Positions 20,001 to 28,287 of a DNA stretch of 64,000 bases are shown piece after piece. Each line of letters opens with the position of its first letter. The first letter of the stretch is position 1. The stretch is from contig CP136571.1 in assembly GCA_035192965.1 (NCBI GenBank), positions 330,501-394,500 on the forward strand. The letters are read 5' to 3'. The DNA is from Fuscovulum sp. (GTDB lineage: Bacteria; Pseudomonadota; Alphaproteobacteria; Rhodobacterales; Rhodobacteraceae). The position numbers were made by a program, and so were the translations under genes. The notes under the pieces are model-generated. The model had not been told where the DNA came from. It ran no database searches and was given only the letters and a program-made list of their open reading frames with translations.

Positions 20001-20350
20001 AGACCGCCGGGCGTTTCGATGGCGCGGGCAAACAGACGGCGGGCCTGTGCCAGCGTGTCGGCATCCAGCCGCGCGCCTTCGCCCAGCTTGGCCAATTCCT
20101 CACGCAGGGCCGCGTCGGGTTTCATCGCCCATGTGCCGAGACGTTTGAAAAGGCGGTTCTGCATCTCGGTCGCTGCCGCCTTGGTATAGGTGAGGCAGAG
20201 GATGTGCTGCGGTTCCACCCCGCCCAAAAGCAGGCGGGCCACGCGGTTTGTCAGCACGCTGGTCTTGCCCGATCCGGCATTGGCGGACAGCCAGGTTGAG
20301 GCGGTCGGGCTTGCGGCCTGCACCTGCCGTTCAGAGGCGGCGTTGGTCAT
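17045..20350 (-). CDS. addA: AddA, double-strand break repair helicase-nuclease
   Basis: The helicase and one nuclease of the AddAB complex, the alphaproteobacterial counterpart of RecBCD; it resects DNA ends for RecA. The 1101-aa product starts MTNAASERQVQAASPTASTW with Walker A ANAGSGKTSVLTNR, contains further UvrD-type motifs (LDFDDLI, LVDEAQDTSPEQW, VGDKKQSIYSFQGADV, VMTVHGAKGLEAP, LYVALTRARSWLIV), and ends in the RecB-type nuclease domain with LAIDYKSNRALP. Start is set at 20350, where ATGA overlaps addB. trxA follows. Confidence 0.96.
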   Translation of the reverse strand: MTNAASERQVQAASPTASTWLSANAGSGKTSVLTNRVARLLLGGVEPQHILCLTYTKAAATEMQNRLFKRLGTWAMKPDAALREELAKLGEGARLDADTLAQARRLFARAIETPGGLRIQTIHSFCASLLRRFPLEAGVSPQFVELDDRTARLLRDDIIEELAETLAPDVIAEVARAWTGEDFATLIQQITGHRAKFATPLSSEDARRLFGLKQGESAETLLADVFLGDEAAWMPAVIAALHARGGNDGKAAAKLGPLNLSMPSLATLSVLEDVFLSGPKAKEPFTAKIGTFPTKDTRAALGPLLDRLENLMRRVESARSTRIALHAMDRALTLHRFAAAFLPLYEQRKAQRGWLDFDDLITRASTLLTDPAVAAWVLFRLDGGIDHILVDEAQDTSPEQWRVIESLAAEFTAGSGARDVDRTLFVVGDKKQSIYSFQGADVAAFDEKQNSFGARFRAVERSFQSLELEHSFRSSPAILRVVDDTFGDRFPAALGGRSSHIAFWDAMPGRVDLWPLIEKAEGKDEDDWRNPVDLITEEHHAARLAAQIADEIALMIRSGVAIPDNGLSRPVHAGDFLILVQRRSDLFAEIIRACKARNLPIAGADRLKLGAELAVKDISALLAFLATPEDDLSLAAVLRSPLCGWTEAELYALAQPRKGYLWEALREREAEFTNTYSLLNDLRDQADFLRPYDLIERLLTRHDGRRRLLQRLGPEAEDGIDELLSQALAYERTDVPSLTGFLVWLSTDEVEVKRQMDSEGHRIRVMTVHGAKGLEAPIVILPDTCDISPRERDEVVEVDSTPVWRTPADESPPAIAAARARRKERDGEERLRLLYVALTRARSWLIVCGAGEANQDQAWYRMVANGMQAAGAEPLPGGRLRHAFGIWPDPRPQTSVTPPLPDLPAWATVPAATVGRPPQPLSPSALGGAKALPGEGLDEETAKARGTALHLLLQHLPGTDPADHPALAAALIPDSALRAELLAEALAVIAAHPTLFTATALTEVEITATLLGQPMLGTVDRLIVEPTRILAIDYKSNRALPATPDQTPDGILRQMGAYAAALAQIYPDRRIDTAILWTRHAQLMPLDPDIVSAALARTTIP

Positions 20351-23337
20351 GGTTCCTCTCCCACGGATTCGGAATTGGGAGGGGCGGTGGTGTCCCATTC
20401 GCCATGGCGCGAAAGGTGGTCATAATCGCCCGTGAACCGTTCCTTCTGCACCGCGCGGCGGGCAGTATAGCCCGCCCCGTGGTGCGCGTAGTGGGCGATC
20501 AGGGCGTGCAGGCCTTCCCACACCTCGGCGGTGATCTGGGGGGTGATCTCTGTCTCTTCGACCTTGGGGTTGGTGCCAAGGCCGACATAGGTGATCTTCG
20601 CCACTTCGGACGCTTCCAGCCCTTTGAACGCATCGCGTTCGGCCATGGCGGCGGCGAGGAGGAGTTGTTTGTCGAATGCCTTTTGCATGGCCTGTGTCGG
20701 GGGGGTTCCCGTCTTGTAGTCGATGATGTGCAGCCGCCCATCTGGCAGCCGGTCGATCCGGTCCGGCGTGCCGGTGAGGCGGAAGTTCTGCGGAGTGAGG
20801 GTGACGCCACCCTTGCCTTCCAGCGCGACGGGGATGCCGCCATCGCGGCTGTCGACGGTCAGGAAGAAATCGGCGGCACGGGCGAGGCGGGCCAGCCAAA
20901 GCGCGCGGGCGGCAGGCCACGGCACCTGTTCGGCAAGGATACGGGTCGCGGTGTCCATCAGCCGTGCCTTGGCCTGAACGGGGGTTTCCGCAGACGGGCG
21001 ATCTTTGACGAACGCCTCAAGGATCAGGTGCAGGATTTGCCCACGCAGGGCGGCATCCGGTTCATGCCGCAGCGGATCGAGCCGATGCAGGCGCAGGATG
21101 TAGCGGCAGTAGATGGCATAAGGATCGCGGATCAGCAGGCCGATGCGGGTAAGGGACAGCTCCTTTGGCCGGGCGGCAACGGGCGGCCGTGGCGAGGGGC
21201 GGCGCGCGGGCTTAAGCCGCGGGTCGGCCTGCATGGCGGGCGTCGGCTGTTCCAGTGCGGCGGTCAGGGCAAGCCAGTGGCGGCCCCGGTCGCGCATGGC
21301 GGCCAGCGCCTGCGGGCCGTGCTTTTCGGGCAGCCCCTCCATCAGGTTCATCAGGCGGTTGATCCAGCGGGACGGAACGGTTTCCGCCTCGGCATCCCGC
21401 AGGGCGCGCGTCAGCACCACGCGGGGGGCGGCCATGGCGATCTGGTAATCATGGGCAGACAGGCCCACCTGTCGTTCGGGCAGCAGCAGCCCCGCCTCCT
21501 TGCGCATCTTGCGGTTCAGCCAAGGGTCGGGTTCGGGCAGTCGCGGCCACGCGCCATCGTTCAGCCCGCCAAGGATGACAAGCTCTGCCCCCTGTTCGCG
21601 CGCCTCGCGCGGGCCAAGGATCAGCAGGCCGGGATGTGCGGTGATGGTTTCGCGGACCTCGCCCCGCGCGATGACGGCATCGAACAGGTCGCGGTATTCG
21701 GCGGGCGAAAGGATGCCGCCTGCATCAGCCTCTGTCGCAAGGGTGGCCATCAGCTTTAGCGCCTCTTCCCCTGCCTCTTTCTCCCACAGGGTGCCCGTGC
21801 CAACCGGGGCGCTGCCACGGGCGACGGCTTCGGTCAGGGCGCGGTGGGCTGTGACATGGTCGGCAAGGGGGGCGTCGGTGATGGTTGCGGCCGCATCGAT
21901 GATACGGGCGATGGTGTGAATCCAGGGAAGCAGGCCATCATCCTCTTGCCCCTTTTCGCTGCGCTTTTTGGTGTGGACTTCGGCCCAGGCGATAAGGCCT
22001 GCGCCTGTCGGGTAGGCGGGGCCTTCGCGGCGAAGCTTCATCTCAAGAAGCTCTCGCGTGCGCTTGAGGTGCGGGCCACGATCTTCACCCGAGAACGACA
22101 AGGGGTGTTTCAGCAGGACAAGCAGCGCGTCGGAGGTGAGTTTCCGGCCCATGATCCCCGCGACATGGCGCAACAGGCGACCGGGGGCAGACAGGGCGAG
22201 CGGCCGACCTGCGGAATCGTCGGGGGTGATACCCCAACGGTCCAATGCAGCGGCGACACGGCGGGTGAGCATCCGGTCAGGCGTGATCAGCGCGGCGGCG
22301 GTGCCCTCTTCAGCTGCCTGCCGCAGGATCAGCGCGATGGCCAGCGCCTCGGCGCGGGGGGTTTGCGCCTCGATCAAGGTGAGGTCTTCGGTGGCCGCGG
22401 GCAGATCGGGCAAGGTGGCGCCCTCGGTCAGCCATTGATCGGTGACAGGCGCGGGGCGGAGCGAAAGGGAAATCAGCCGGTTTCGCGCCGGGGCGGGGGC
22501 CGGGGCCTCCATCCAAGGGCGGATGGCGGTGGGTGGGATATCCAGCCGTTCCATCAGGCGACGAAAGCGGAATTGCGGGTGATCTTCGCCCGTCATCGCA
22601 TCGGTCAGCCGATCCCAGACCCAAGACGGCATGTCGTCATCATACCCCGGCAGCACCAGCGCCCCTTGCGGCAGGTTTGCGACCGCCTGCATCAGTGCCG
22701 CCGTGGTGCCCCGCGATCCGGTGGAACCAGCGACGATCACGGGGCCTTGTGGCGGTACGGCCTGCCAAAGCGCGGCGATACGGTCCACCGCCATGCGTTG
22801 GCGGGTTTCCATATCCGGCGCCTCGGCCCCCGAAAAGAAGGGGGCGACGATGGACAGGAAGGCGCGGGTGCGCGCCCAATGGGCGGAATGGTCGGATACA
22901 TCCAGCGCGGCGATGGTTTCCGGGGCCACGGCTTCGCCCTGCATTTCATCCATCAGGGTGGCAAGGCTATCGGCCAGATCATAAAGCGCGGCACGGGGGG
23001 CAAGGTCGGGCTGGGCATCCAGCAGGCGTGCGATCAGTTGCGACAGTTCCAGACGGCGGCGCAGGGGCGACACGGCAGCGGCGATGCCGGGCAGAGCCAT
23101 GCCTTCGGTCAGGTCTGTCAGCACATGCAGGCGGGGCAAGAAGCCGGGGCCGGTGGCGATGAACGCCTCACGCACCCGGCGGCGCATGCGGTTGGTGTTC
23201 AGATAAAGGGTGACGCCTGCCATCGCCTCGGGCGGGGAACCATCTAGACGGGCGCGCAGACCGGCGACCAATGCCGGGGCGAAATCCACGCCGGGGGGAA
23301 GGTGAAAGACGCGGGGGCCAGCATCGGGGAACATCAT
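20347..23337 (-). CDS. addB: AddB, second nuclease/scaffold subunit of AddAB
   Basis: Partner of AddA with a degenerate helicase fold and a C-terminal RecB-type nuclease. The 996-aa product contains the conserved GTPDRIDRLPDGRLHIIDYKTGTPPT nuclease segment, and an LYLNTNRMRRRVREAF block near the N-terminus where a Walker A would be in Firmicute AddB. I see only a single Cys in the nuclease region (IYCRYIL), so the four-Cys iron-sulfur staple of Bacillus AddB seems absent, as is usual in alphaproteobacteria. ATGATG at 23337 overlaps the stop of the murU-like gene; the 3' end overlaps addA. Confidence 0.95.
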   Translation of the reverse strand: MMFPDAGPRVFHLPPGVDFAPALVAGLRARLDGSPPEAMAGVTLYLNTNRMRRRVREAFIATGPGFLPRLHVLTDLTEGMALPGIAAAVSPLRRRLELSQLIARLLDAQPDLAPRAALYDLADSLATLMDEMQGEAVAPETIAALDVSDHSAHWARTRAFLSIVAPFFSGAEAPDMETRQRMAVDRIAALWQAVPPQGPVIVAGSTGSRGTTAALMQAVANLPQGALVLPGYDDDMPSWVWDRLTDAMTGEDHPQFRFRRLMERLDIPPTAIRPWMEAPAPAPARNRLISLSLRPAPVTDQWLTEGATLPDLPAATEDLTLIEAQTPRAEALAIALILRQAAEEGTAAALITPDRMLTRRVAAALDRWGITPDDSAGRPLALSAPGRLLRHVAGIMGRKLTSDALLVLLKHPLSFSGEDRGPHLKRTRELLEMKLRREGPAYPTGAGLIAWAEVHTKKRSEKGQEDDGLLPWIHTIARIIDAAATITDAPLADHVTAHRALTEAVARGSAPVGTGTLWEKEAGEEALKLMATLATEADAGGILSPAEYRDLFDAVIARGEVRETITAHPGLLILGPREAREQGAELVILGGLNDGAWPRLPEPDPWLNRKMRKEAGLLLPERQVGLSAHDYQIAMAAPRVVLTRALRDAEAETVPSRWINRLMNLMEGLPEKHGPQALAAMRDRGRHWLALTAALEQPTPAMQADPRLKPARRPSPRPPVAARPKELSLTRIGLLIRDPYAIYCRYILRLHRLDPLRHEPDAALRGQILHLILEAFVKDRPSAETPVQAKARLMDTATRILAEQVPWPAARALWLARLARAADFFLTVDSRDGGIPVALEGKGGVTLTPQNFRLTGTPDRIDRLPDGRLHIIDYKTGTPPTQAMQKAFDKQLLLAAAMAERDAFKGLEASEVAKITYVGLGTNPKVEETEITPQITAEVWEGLHALIAHYAHHGAGYTARRAVQKERFTGDYDHLSRHGEWDTTAPPNSESVGEEP

Positions 23338-24032
23338 GGGGTAAACCCCAACAGGGATTCCGCCTGTGCGATGCCTTCGGGACGGCCCACATCGCACCAA
23401 CCGCCATCATGGATCAGACCGAATAGTCGGTCTTCAGCGATCATCCGATCCCAAAGCAGGTTAAGCGAAAATATCTCTTCCGGGATGTCGGCAAGTGCGT
23501 CTGTCCGCAAAATCTGCGCGCCCAGATAGACCGCGCCCGCAGCGCCCTTGGCGCGGGTCAGGCGGCCATCGGCATCGATCAGGAAATCCCCGGTTCCGGT
23601 GTGGCCCGTGGCGCGGGCGGCGGGCAGAAGAAGGAGAAGGCCATCCATCCGCGCGCCATCCCATGCGGCGATCAGATTGGACAGGGGGTTGGCACCAGTC
23701 CACACCGCATCCGTGTTCAGCGTGAGAACAGGGCTGCTGCCCAAGAGGGGAAGCGCGGCCTTCAGCCCGCCGCCCGTTTCAAGGATCGCCGGGGTTTCGT
23801 GGGAAAGGGTAACACCGCGCGGAGCAAGGTGGGTGGCAATTTGGTCTGGCAGGTAATGGGTGTTGGCGACGATGCGGGTGATGCCGGCCTCATCGGCAAG
23901 CGCAAGCGCGTGGTCAATCAGCGGCCTGCCTGCGACGGGGATTAGCGGTTTCGGGCGAGTTGCGGTCAGCGCGCCCATGCGCGTGCCAAAACCCGCGGCG
24001 AACAGCATCAGCGGTGGGGGTGCAGGCCGCAT
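23334..24032 (-). CDS. murU: MurU-like N-acetylmuramate-1-phosphate uridylyltransferase
   Basis: Sugar-1-phosphate nucleotidyltransferase of 232 aa. The activated-nucleotide-binding motif is LMLFAAGFGTRMGALT at the N-terminus, followed by KPLIPVAGRPLIDHAL and LTLNTDAVW (metal-binding Asp). Fold alone would also fit mannose-1-phosphate guanylyltransferase, but the gene directly follows amgK and overlaps it, the arrangement of the AmgK/MurU peptidoglycan recycling pair that converts MurNAc to UDP-MurNAc without de novo synthesis. Start is uncertain: 24032 or 24008 (a TGATG overlap with amgK). It overlaps addB by 4 bp. Confidence 0.8.
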   Translation of the reverse strand: MRPAPPPLMLFAAGFGTRMGALTATRPKPLIPVAGRPLIDHALALADEAGITRIVANTHYLPDQIATHLAPRGVTLSHETPAILETGGGLKAALPLLGSSPVLTLNTDAVWTGANPLSNLIAAWDGARMDGLLLLLPAARATGHTGTGDFLIDADGRLTRAKGAAGAVYLGAQILRTDALADIPEEIFSLNLLWDRMIAEDRLFGLIHDGGWCDVGRPEGIAQAESLLGFTP

Positions 24033-25024
24033 TGCGCGCCGATCCTTTCCAGCGTGTCGGGGGTGGGTTCGGGCAGCAGATCGTGGCAGATCGCGGCCAG
24101 CGGGGCCAGAGCGGGATGGGCAAGGTTGCGCCAAAGCTGTTCCCAGACGCGGGGGATCAGGGGCAGGTAGCCCGGTTTGCCCCCCTTGAGGCAGAGGCGC
24201 GCGAAGATGCCGATGATGCGCAGGGCGCGCTGGGCGCCGAGCGTGGCATAGGATGGTGCAAATTCAGCAGGGTTTGTGCCGTTTTCGGCGCAGAAGCGGG
24301 CGATCATCGCGGCCTCTGTTTCCGCCGCCACGTCTCGGCGGGCGTCTTGCAGCAGCGAGACGAGGTCATATCCAGGCTGGCCCATCTGTGCGAGCTGGAA
24401 ATCCAACAGCCCCACCCGTGCGACGCCCGCGCGTTCGGGCAGCCAGAGCAGGTTTTCCGCGTGGTAGTCGCGCAGGATCATCACGCGGGGGCCATCGGCA
24501 TGGCGCTGGATCAGGTTTGCAAGAACAGTCACGAACATTGCCGGATCAGGGGATGCTCCTGTCGCTGCGAAGGCATACCAGTCCAGCGCAAAGGAGGCCG
24601 CCGCTGCCCAATCCTGCGCCGAAAGATCGGGCAGTTTGGGCGGCGCGTCATGGCGATGCAGATGGATCAGAACATCGGTCGCTGCGGCATATAACGGGGC
24701 TTCCAGCGCGGGATCTGCGGCAATGAGGCGGGCGAAAAGCCCGTCGCCCAGATCTTCGATCAGCAGGAAGCCATGTTCGTAATCCTCGGCCAGGATCGCG
24801 GGAGGTGACAGGCCGAGACGGGCAAGATGGCGCGCGATGGCGGTGAAGGTGGCGGGATCGTCACCCTTGCCCGGCGGTGCATCCATCAAGACGGCGGTAC
24901 CCCCGCCCAGCGTCAACCTGTCATAGCTGCGGTCTGACGCATCTCCGGCCAGAAAGCGCCGTTCTGCCGCGCCCCATCCGGCGCGGGCAAGAAACATCTC
25001 TGACAAGGCGCGACGGTCTGTCAT
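24008..25024 (-). CDS. amgK: AmgK-like N-acetylmuramate/N-acetylglucosamine kinase
   Basis: APH-type (aminoglycoside phosphotransferase fold) kinase of 338 aa. Motifs: RRFLAGDASDRSYDRL at the N-terminus, LLIEDLGDGLFARL, the catalytic loop LRDYHAENLLWLPER and the metal-binding VGLLDFQLAQMG. In AmgK the enzyme phosphorylates the anomeric hydroxyl of MurNAc for MurU. The assignment rests on this motif set plus its place between tsaE and the murU-like gene, a conserved alphaproteobacterial order. The ATG overlaps the tsaE stop (ATGA). Confidence 0.85.
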   Translation of the reverse strand: MTDRRALSEMFLARAGWGAAERRFLAGDASDRSYDRLTLGGGTAVLMDAPPGKGDDPATFTAIARHLARLGLSPPAILAEDYEHGFLLIEDLGDGLFARLIAADPALEAPLYAAATDVLIHLHRHDAPPKLPDLSAQDWAAAASFALDWYAFAATGASPDPAMFVTVLANLIQRHADGPRVMILRDYHAENLLWLPERAGVARVGLLDFQLAQMGQPGYDLVSLLQDARRDVAAETEAAMIARFCAENGTNPAEFAPSYATLGAQRALRIIGIFARLCLKGGKPGYLPLIPRVWEQLWRNLAHPALAPLAAICHDLLPEPTPDTLERIGAQCGLHPHR

Positions 25025-25497
25025 TTGCCAGATGCCAGCAAGGCCGCCAGCAGGCTGGGACGCCCGCCGGAAAGATGCGCCATCCTGCCATCGTCCCGTG
25101 CAGTCAGGCGCAGGCGCAGCGCATCGTGGGGAATATGGGACCCCAACCGATCAGGCCATTCCACAAGGCAGATCGCTGTGGCGAAGGCGTCTTCCAGACC
25201 AAGCTCCAACACCTCATCCGGGTGGGACAGGCGATAAAGATCGGCGTGCCAGATTTCCACGCCGTCGGCATCATAGGTTTGCACGAGGGTGAAGCTGGGC
25301 GAGGGAACATCCTCCATCCGGCCCAGCCGCGCGCGGATCAGAGCACGGGCGAGGTGGGATTTCCCGGCCCCGATCGGCCCTTCCAGCAGGACGGTGTCCC
25401 CCGCCATCAGCAACCCGGCCAGCCGTTCGCCCAATGCGGCGGTGGCATCCTCATCGGCAAGGAAGAGTGTTGGTTCAACGGGGGGCGCGGCGGTCAT
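25021..25497 (-). CDS. tsaE: TsaE, tRNA threonylcarbamoyladenosine biosynthesis ATPase
   Basis: P-loop ATPase required with TsaB, TsaC and TsaD to make t6A37 in ANN-decoding tRNAs. The 158-aa product has Walker A LLEGPIGAGKSHLARALIRA, SPSFTLVQTY, the HADLYRL signature and LVEWPDRLG. The start is set at 25497 (MTAAPPVEPTLFL); upstream codons overlap the divL-like gene and look non-native. tsaD lies elsewhere in the window at 36557. The gene is the first of a coupled set tsaE-amgK-murU-addB-addA. Confidence 0.95.
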   Translation of the reverse strand: MTAAPPVEPTLFLADEDATAALGERLAGLLMAGDTVLLEGPIGAGKSHLARALIRARLGRMEDVPSPSFTLVQTYDADGVEIWHADLYRLSHPDEVLELGLEDAFATAICLVEWPDRLGSHIPHDALRLRLTARDDGRMAHLSGGRPSLLAALLASGK

Positions 25498-25541
25498 GGC
25501 GGCAGTTTTACCGCCCTGCCCGACCACCGCAAGCAGAACGC

Positions 25542-26696
25542 TCAGGCGCCGACGCGGGTGGCTGTCAACGCGCGGGGGGCCGACTCGGCCAGCACCGGGC
25601 AGAAGCCCACCAGCGTGGCGCCATCCGACAAGGGGACAAAGCGGCAGGCGATCAGCCGCCCATCCAGCAAACGCGCCTCGGCCCGCCAAGGGGCGCGGTC
25701 ATCGAGGCGGGCGGAAAATTCCTCGGCCTCGGTCCAGAGGGTGGAAGGGGCCGACAGGGCGCGCCATTGCGCGGCCATCCGTGCGAAGCCCATCGGGGCA
25801 AGCTGTTCGCCTGGATCATGGCCCCAAAGCGCCGCATAGGCCGTATTCGACATCACAAGCTGGCCGGTTGAGGCGAAAACGGCGATCCCTTCTTCCAACG
25901 TGTCGACGACGCGCTGGCACAGTTCCAGATCGGCGCGGTAGCGGCGGCTGCGGATGATTTCGGTCGATATGTCGTCGATCATAAGCGCCAGCCCGCCATT
26001 CAGGTGCCGCCGCCCGGTGATACGGTAGGTCTGCCCGCCGGGCAGGGCCCAGGTATCCTCGAACTGGCCGCTGGCGGCGGCGCGTTCCATATCGGCAAGC
26101 TGGTGGCGCCAGCCTTTCCAATCCTTGGGTTCCGGGATCATGTTTCGGTCGCGCATCCCGTCGAGCATGGCGATCAGGGATGGTCGGCGCGACAGGAATT
26201 CGGGGGATAGACCGGTCAGGTCGGCCAAGGCCGGGTTGAAACTTTGCAGATGCCGGCTGTGATCAAAGACGGCCAATCCGGTGGGAAGCTGGGCAAAGGT
26301 CTTGGCCATCGCCTGCACCATGTCGCGCAGGCTGGATTCGGCGCGGACCAGATCATCGACAGGCCGGGCATGGCCGATGTCTGACCGGATCACGATGTCA
26401 AACCACTGTGCGTTGTCACAGGTATCCAGGCTGATGCGGCCTTCCACCAGTGCAAGAGCCTTGCGATCGTCGCCTCTTAACAGTGCCTTGTAGGCGGCGT
26501 TGGACCAGACGATATTGCCCGCGGCATCCGTGTGCCAGAGCGGCATCGAAAGCTGTTCTGCGGCCCGGGCGGCGTAATGCGAAGACACCGCCTCTGCCTG
26601 CGATGCAGGGCGGGGGATGATGGAAAAAACCACAACGCTCAGCGCTGCGCCCAGCACGGCAAGAGCCAGGAATTCCAGCCAGATCAAGGGTATCAC
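25542..26696 (-). CDS. divL: PAS-domain membrane protein, probable DivL
   Basis: A 384-aa protein with an N-terminal membrane helix (about residues 4-27) and about three PAS-like modules (roughly 45-125, 130-235, 250-370; e.g. LPTGLAVFDHSRHLQSFNPAL and LEEGIAVFASTGQLVMSNTAYAALWG). It stops after the last PAS: there is no HisKA or HATPase_c domain. In Caulobacter divL, a tyrosine-kinase-like regulator of CckA and CtrA, lies beside tsaE, and R. capsulatus has been described with a PAS-only DivL that affects CtrA and gene transfer agent production. Position and domain set support the same identity here. A full CtrA-type box lies about 47 bp upstream. It precedes tsaE by 44 bp. Confidence 0.75.
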   Translation of the reverse strand: MIPLIWLEFLALAVLGAALSVVVFSIIPRPASQAEAVSSHYAARAAEQLSMPLWHTDAAGNIVWSNAAYKALLRGDDRKALALVEGRISLDTCDNAQWFDIVIRSDIGHARPVDDLVRAESSLRDMVQAMAKTFAQLPTGLAVFDHSRHLQSFNPALADLTGLSPEFLSRRPSLIAMLDGMRDRNMIPEPKDWKGWRHQLADMERAAASGQFEDTWALPGGQTYRITGRRHLNGGLALMIDDISTEIIRSRRYRADLELCQRVVDTLEEGIAVFASTGQLVMSNTAYAALWGHDPGEQLAPMGFARMAAQWRALSAPSTLWTEAEEFSARLDDRAPWRAEARLLDGRLIACRFVPLSDGATLVGFCPVLAESAPRALTATRVGA

Positions 26697-26742
26697 GGGG
26701 TGTCCGCCAGATTGGTGCGACTCAACCCTTGCGCGAGTAACC

Positions 26743-26757
26743 TTAACAATTGGTTAA
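26743..26757. promoter_or_regulatory. CtrA-type binding site upstream of divL
   Basis: TTAACAATTGGTTAA is TTAA-N7-TTAA; read on the minus strand it is TTAA-CCAATTG-TTAAG. This matches the bipartite CtrA consensus TTAA-N7-TTAA. It lies 46 nt upstream of the divL start, between divL and the end of regB. Confidence 0.65.
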
Positions 26758-26806
26758 TGCGGCGGTGGGCCAGCAAGGCGGCGGACCGCGCCATTCCTTC
26801 CCGGCG

Positions 26807-28231
26807 TCAGGCTTCGAAGCGCCGGTTATCGCCCAGTTGGGTTGTTTCCGGGGCCACCAGATCGGTGGCTTTCCAGACCAGTTCCACAATCGCGCCGCAG
26901 CGTTCGGGGCGTTCATCCGGGGTCAGAAACGGATCCGACGCATTGGCAAAGGACAGTTCCGCCCCGGTCCTTTCCAGCAGGGTTTTTGCGATGAACAGGC
27001 CAAGACCCATGCCTTCGTATTCCGGCCGACGGTGAAGATCCTGCGCAGATCGGCGGGACCGTACAAAGGGATCACCGATCCGTCCGATCACCTGCGAGGG
27101 ATAGCCTTCGCCATCATCCACGATGCGGATGGTGACGCTGCGATCCGTCCATTCCCCATCCACCCAGACGGTGCTGCGGGCAAAATCCACCGCGTTCTGG
27201 ATCAGGTTACGCAGGCCGTGGATCACCTCGGGGCGGCGCAGGATGGTGGGCTGGCGTTCGTTGCCGCCCGCACCCGGCAACAGGGTGAATTCGACATGCT
27301 TGCCCCTGCCGATATGCGGCTCGGCCGCTTCGCGCAGGACAGAGCCGAGCGGGGCCTGCCGCAGGTGCAGGTCATCCTTTCCGGCGCGGCCCATCCCACG
27401 CAGGATATCGCGGCAGCGGTCGGCCTGATCGCGGATCAGTTTTGCATCTTCCAGAAGCTGGGGATGATCCTTCAACTCTTCCATCATCTCGGTGCTGACC
27501 AGCTTGATCGTGGCCAGCGGCGTGCCCAGTTCATGCGCCGCAGCCGCCACAACGCCGCCAAGATCGGTCAGCTTTTGTTCGCGGGCCAGCGCCATCTGTG
27601 TGGCCAGCAGCGCATCCGACATGGAGCGGATTTCCGTCGCGATACGCCGGGAATAAAGGCCAAGGAAAACGATGCCGATGACGATGGCCAGCCAGTAGCC
27701 GAATTCAAAGACCAGCGGCACAGCCAACCTTTGCCCATCGGCAAAGAACAGGGGCACATTGACGAAGGCGATGACAGAGGTGAACAGGATCGCCAGCGCA
27801 CCCAGCAGGATTGTCGTCCGCAGTTCCAGCGCCGAAGCGGAAATGGTGACGGGCGCAAGGATCAGCAGGGCAAAGGGGTTGGTCAGCCCGCCAGTCAGGT
27901 AAAGCAGGAAGGACAGCTGCGACAGATCGAACAGCAGAGTCAGCATCGCCTCGAATTCCGAAAGACGCTTGTTTTCGGGATAGACGAAGCTGGAAATCAG
28001 GTTGGCGATGATCGACGCGCCCACCGCCATGTAGCAAAGGCCGAGCGGCAGCTGGATGCCATATACCCGGTCGGCGACGGTGATGGCGGCAAGCTGTCCG
28101 GTGATCGCCATCCAGCGCAGCAGGATCAGCGTCCGAAGTCGGACCCAATCGCTGCGCGTGTCGCGGGAAAGAAGGCCAAAGCCCGAATCCATCATCTTGG
28201 GAAAAGCGTCCTGCGTGACCAAGTTTCGCAT
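26807..28231 (-). CDS. regB: RegB/PrrB redox-sensing histidine kinase
   Basis: Membrane sensor kinase that controls photosynthesis, respiration, CO2 and N2 fixation genes through RegA. The product has six predicted N-terminal helices; the quinone-binding heptapeptide GGLTNPF is present (about 114-120), then the H-box AAAAHELGTPLATI (His about 233), the redox-active Cys in ADRCRDILR (about 273), and N and G boxes (NLIQNAVDFA, DDGEGYP, GMGLGLFIAKTLLERTG). I use the Met at 28231 (474 aa); Met at 28249 or 28195 are alternatives, and none has a strong Shine-Dalgarno. It is divergent from senC, the classic arrangement. Confidence 0.95.
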   Translation of the reverse strand: MRNLVTQDAFPKMMDSGFGLLSRDTRSDWVRLRTLILLRWMAITGQLAAITVADRVYGIQLPLGLCYMAVGASIIANLISSFVYPENKRLSEFEAMLTLLFDLSQLSFLLYLTGGLTNPFALLILAPVTISASALELRTTILLGALAILFTSVIAFVNVPLFFADGQRLAVPLVFEFGYWLAIVIGIVFLGLYSRRIATEIRSMSDALLATQMALAREQKLTDLGGVVAAAAHELGTPLATIKLVSTEMMEELKDHPQLLEDAKLIRDQADRCRDILRGMGRAGKDDLHLRQAPLGSVLREAAEPHIGRGKHVEFTLLPGAGGNERQPTILRRPEVIHGLRNLIQNAVDFARSTVWVDGEWTDRSVTIRIVDDGEGYPSQVIGRIGDPFVRSRRSAQDLHRRPEYEGMGLGLFIAKTLLERTGAELSFANASDPFLTPDERPERCGAIVELVWKATDLVAPETTQLGDNRRFEA

Positions 28232-28287
28232 TGTTAAGCGCCGAACCATCCGCGATCAATGACGCCGCGAAAGAGAGGGTTTTTGAC

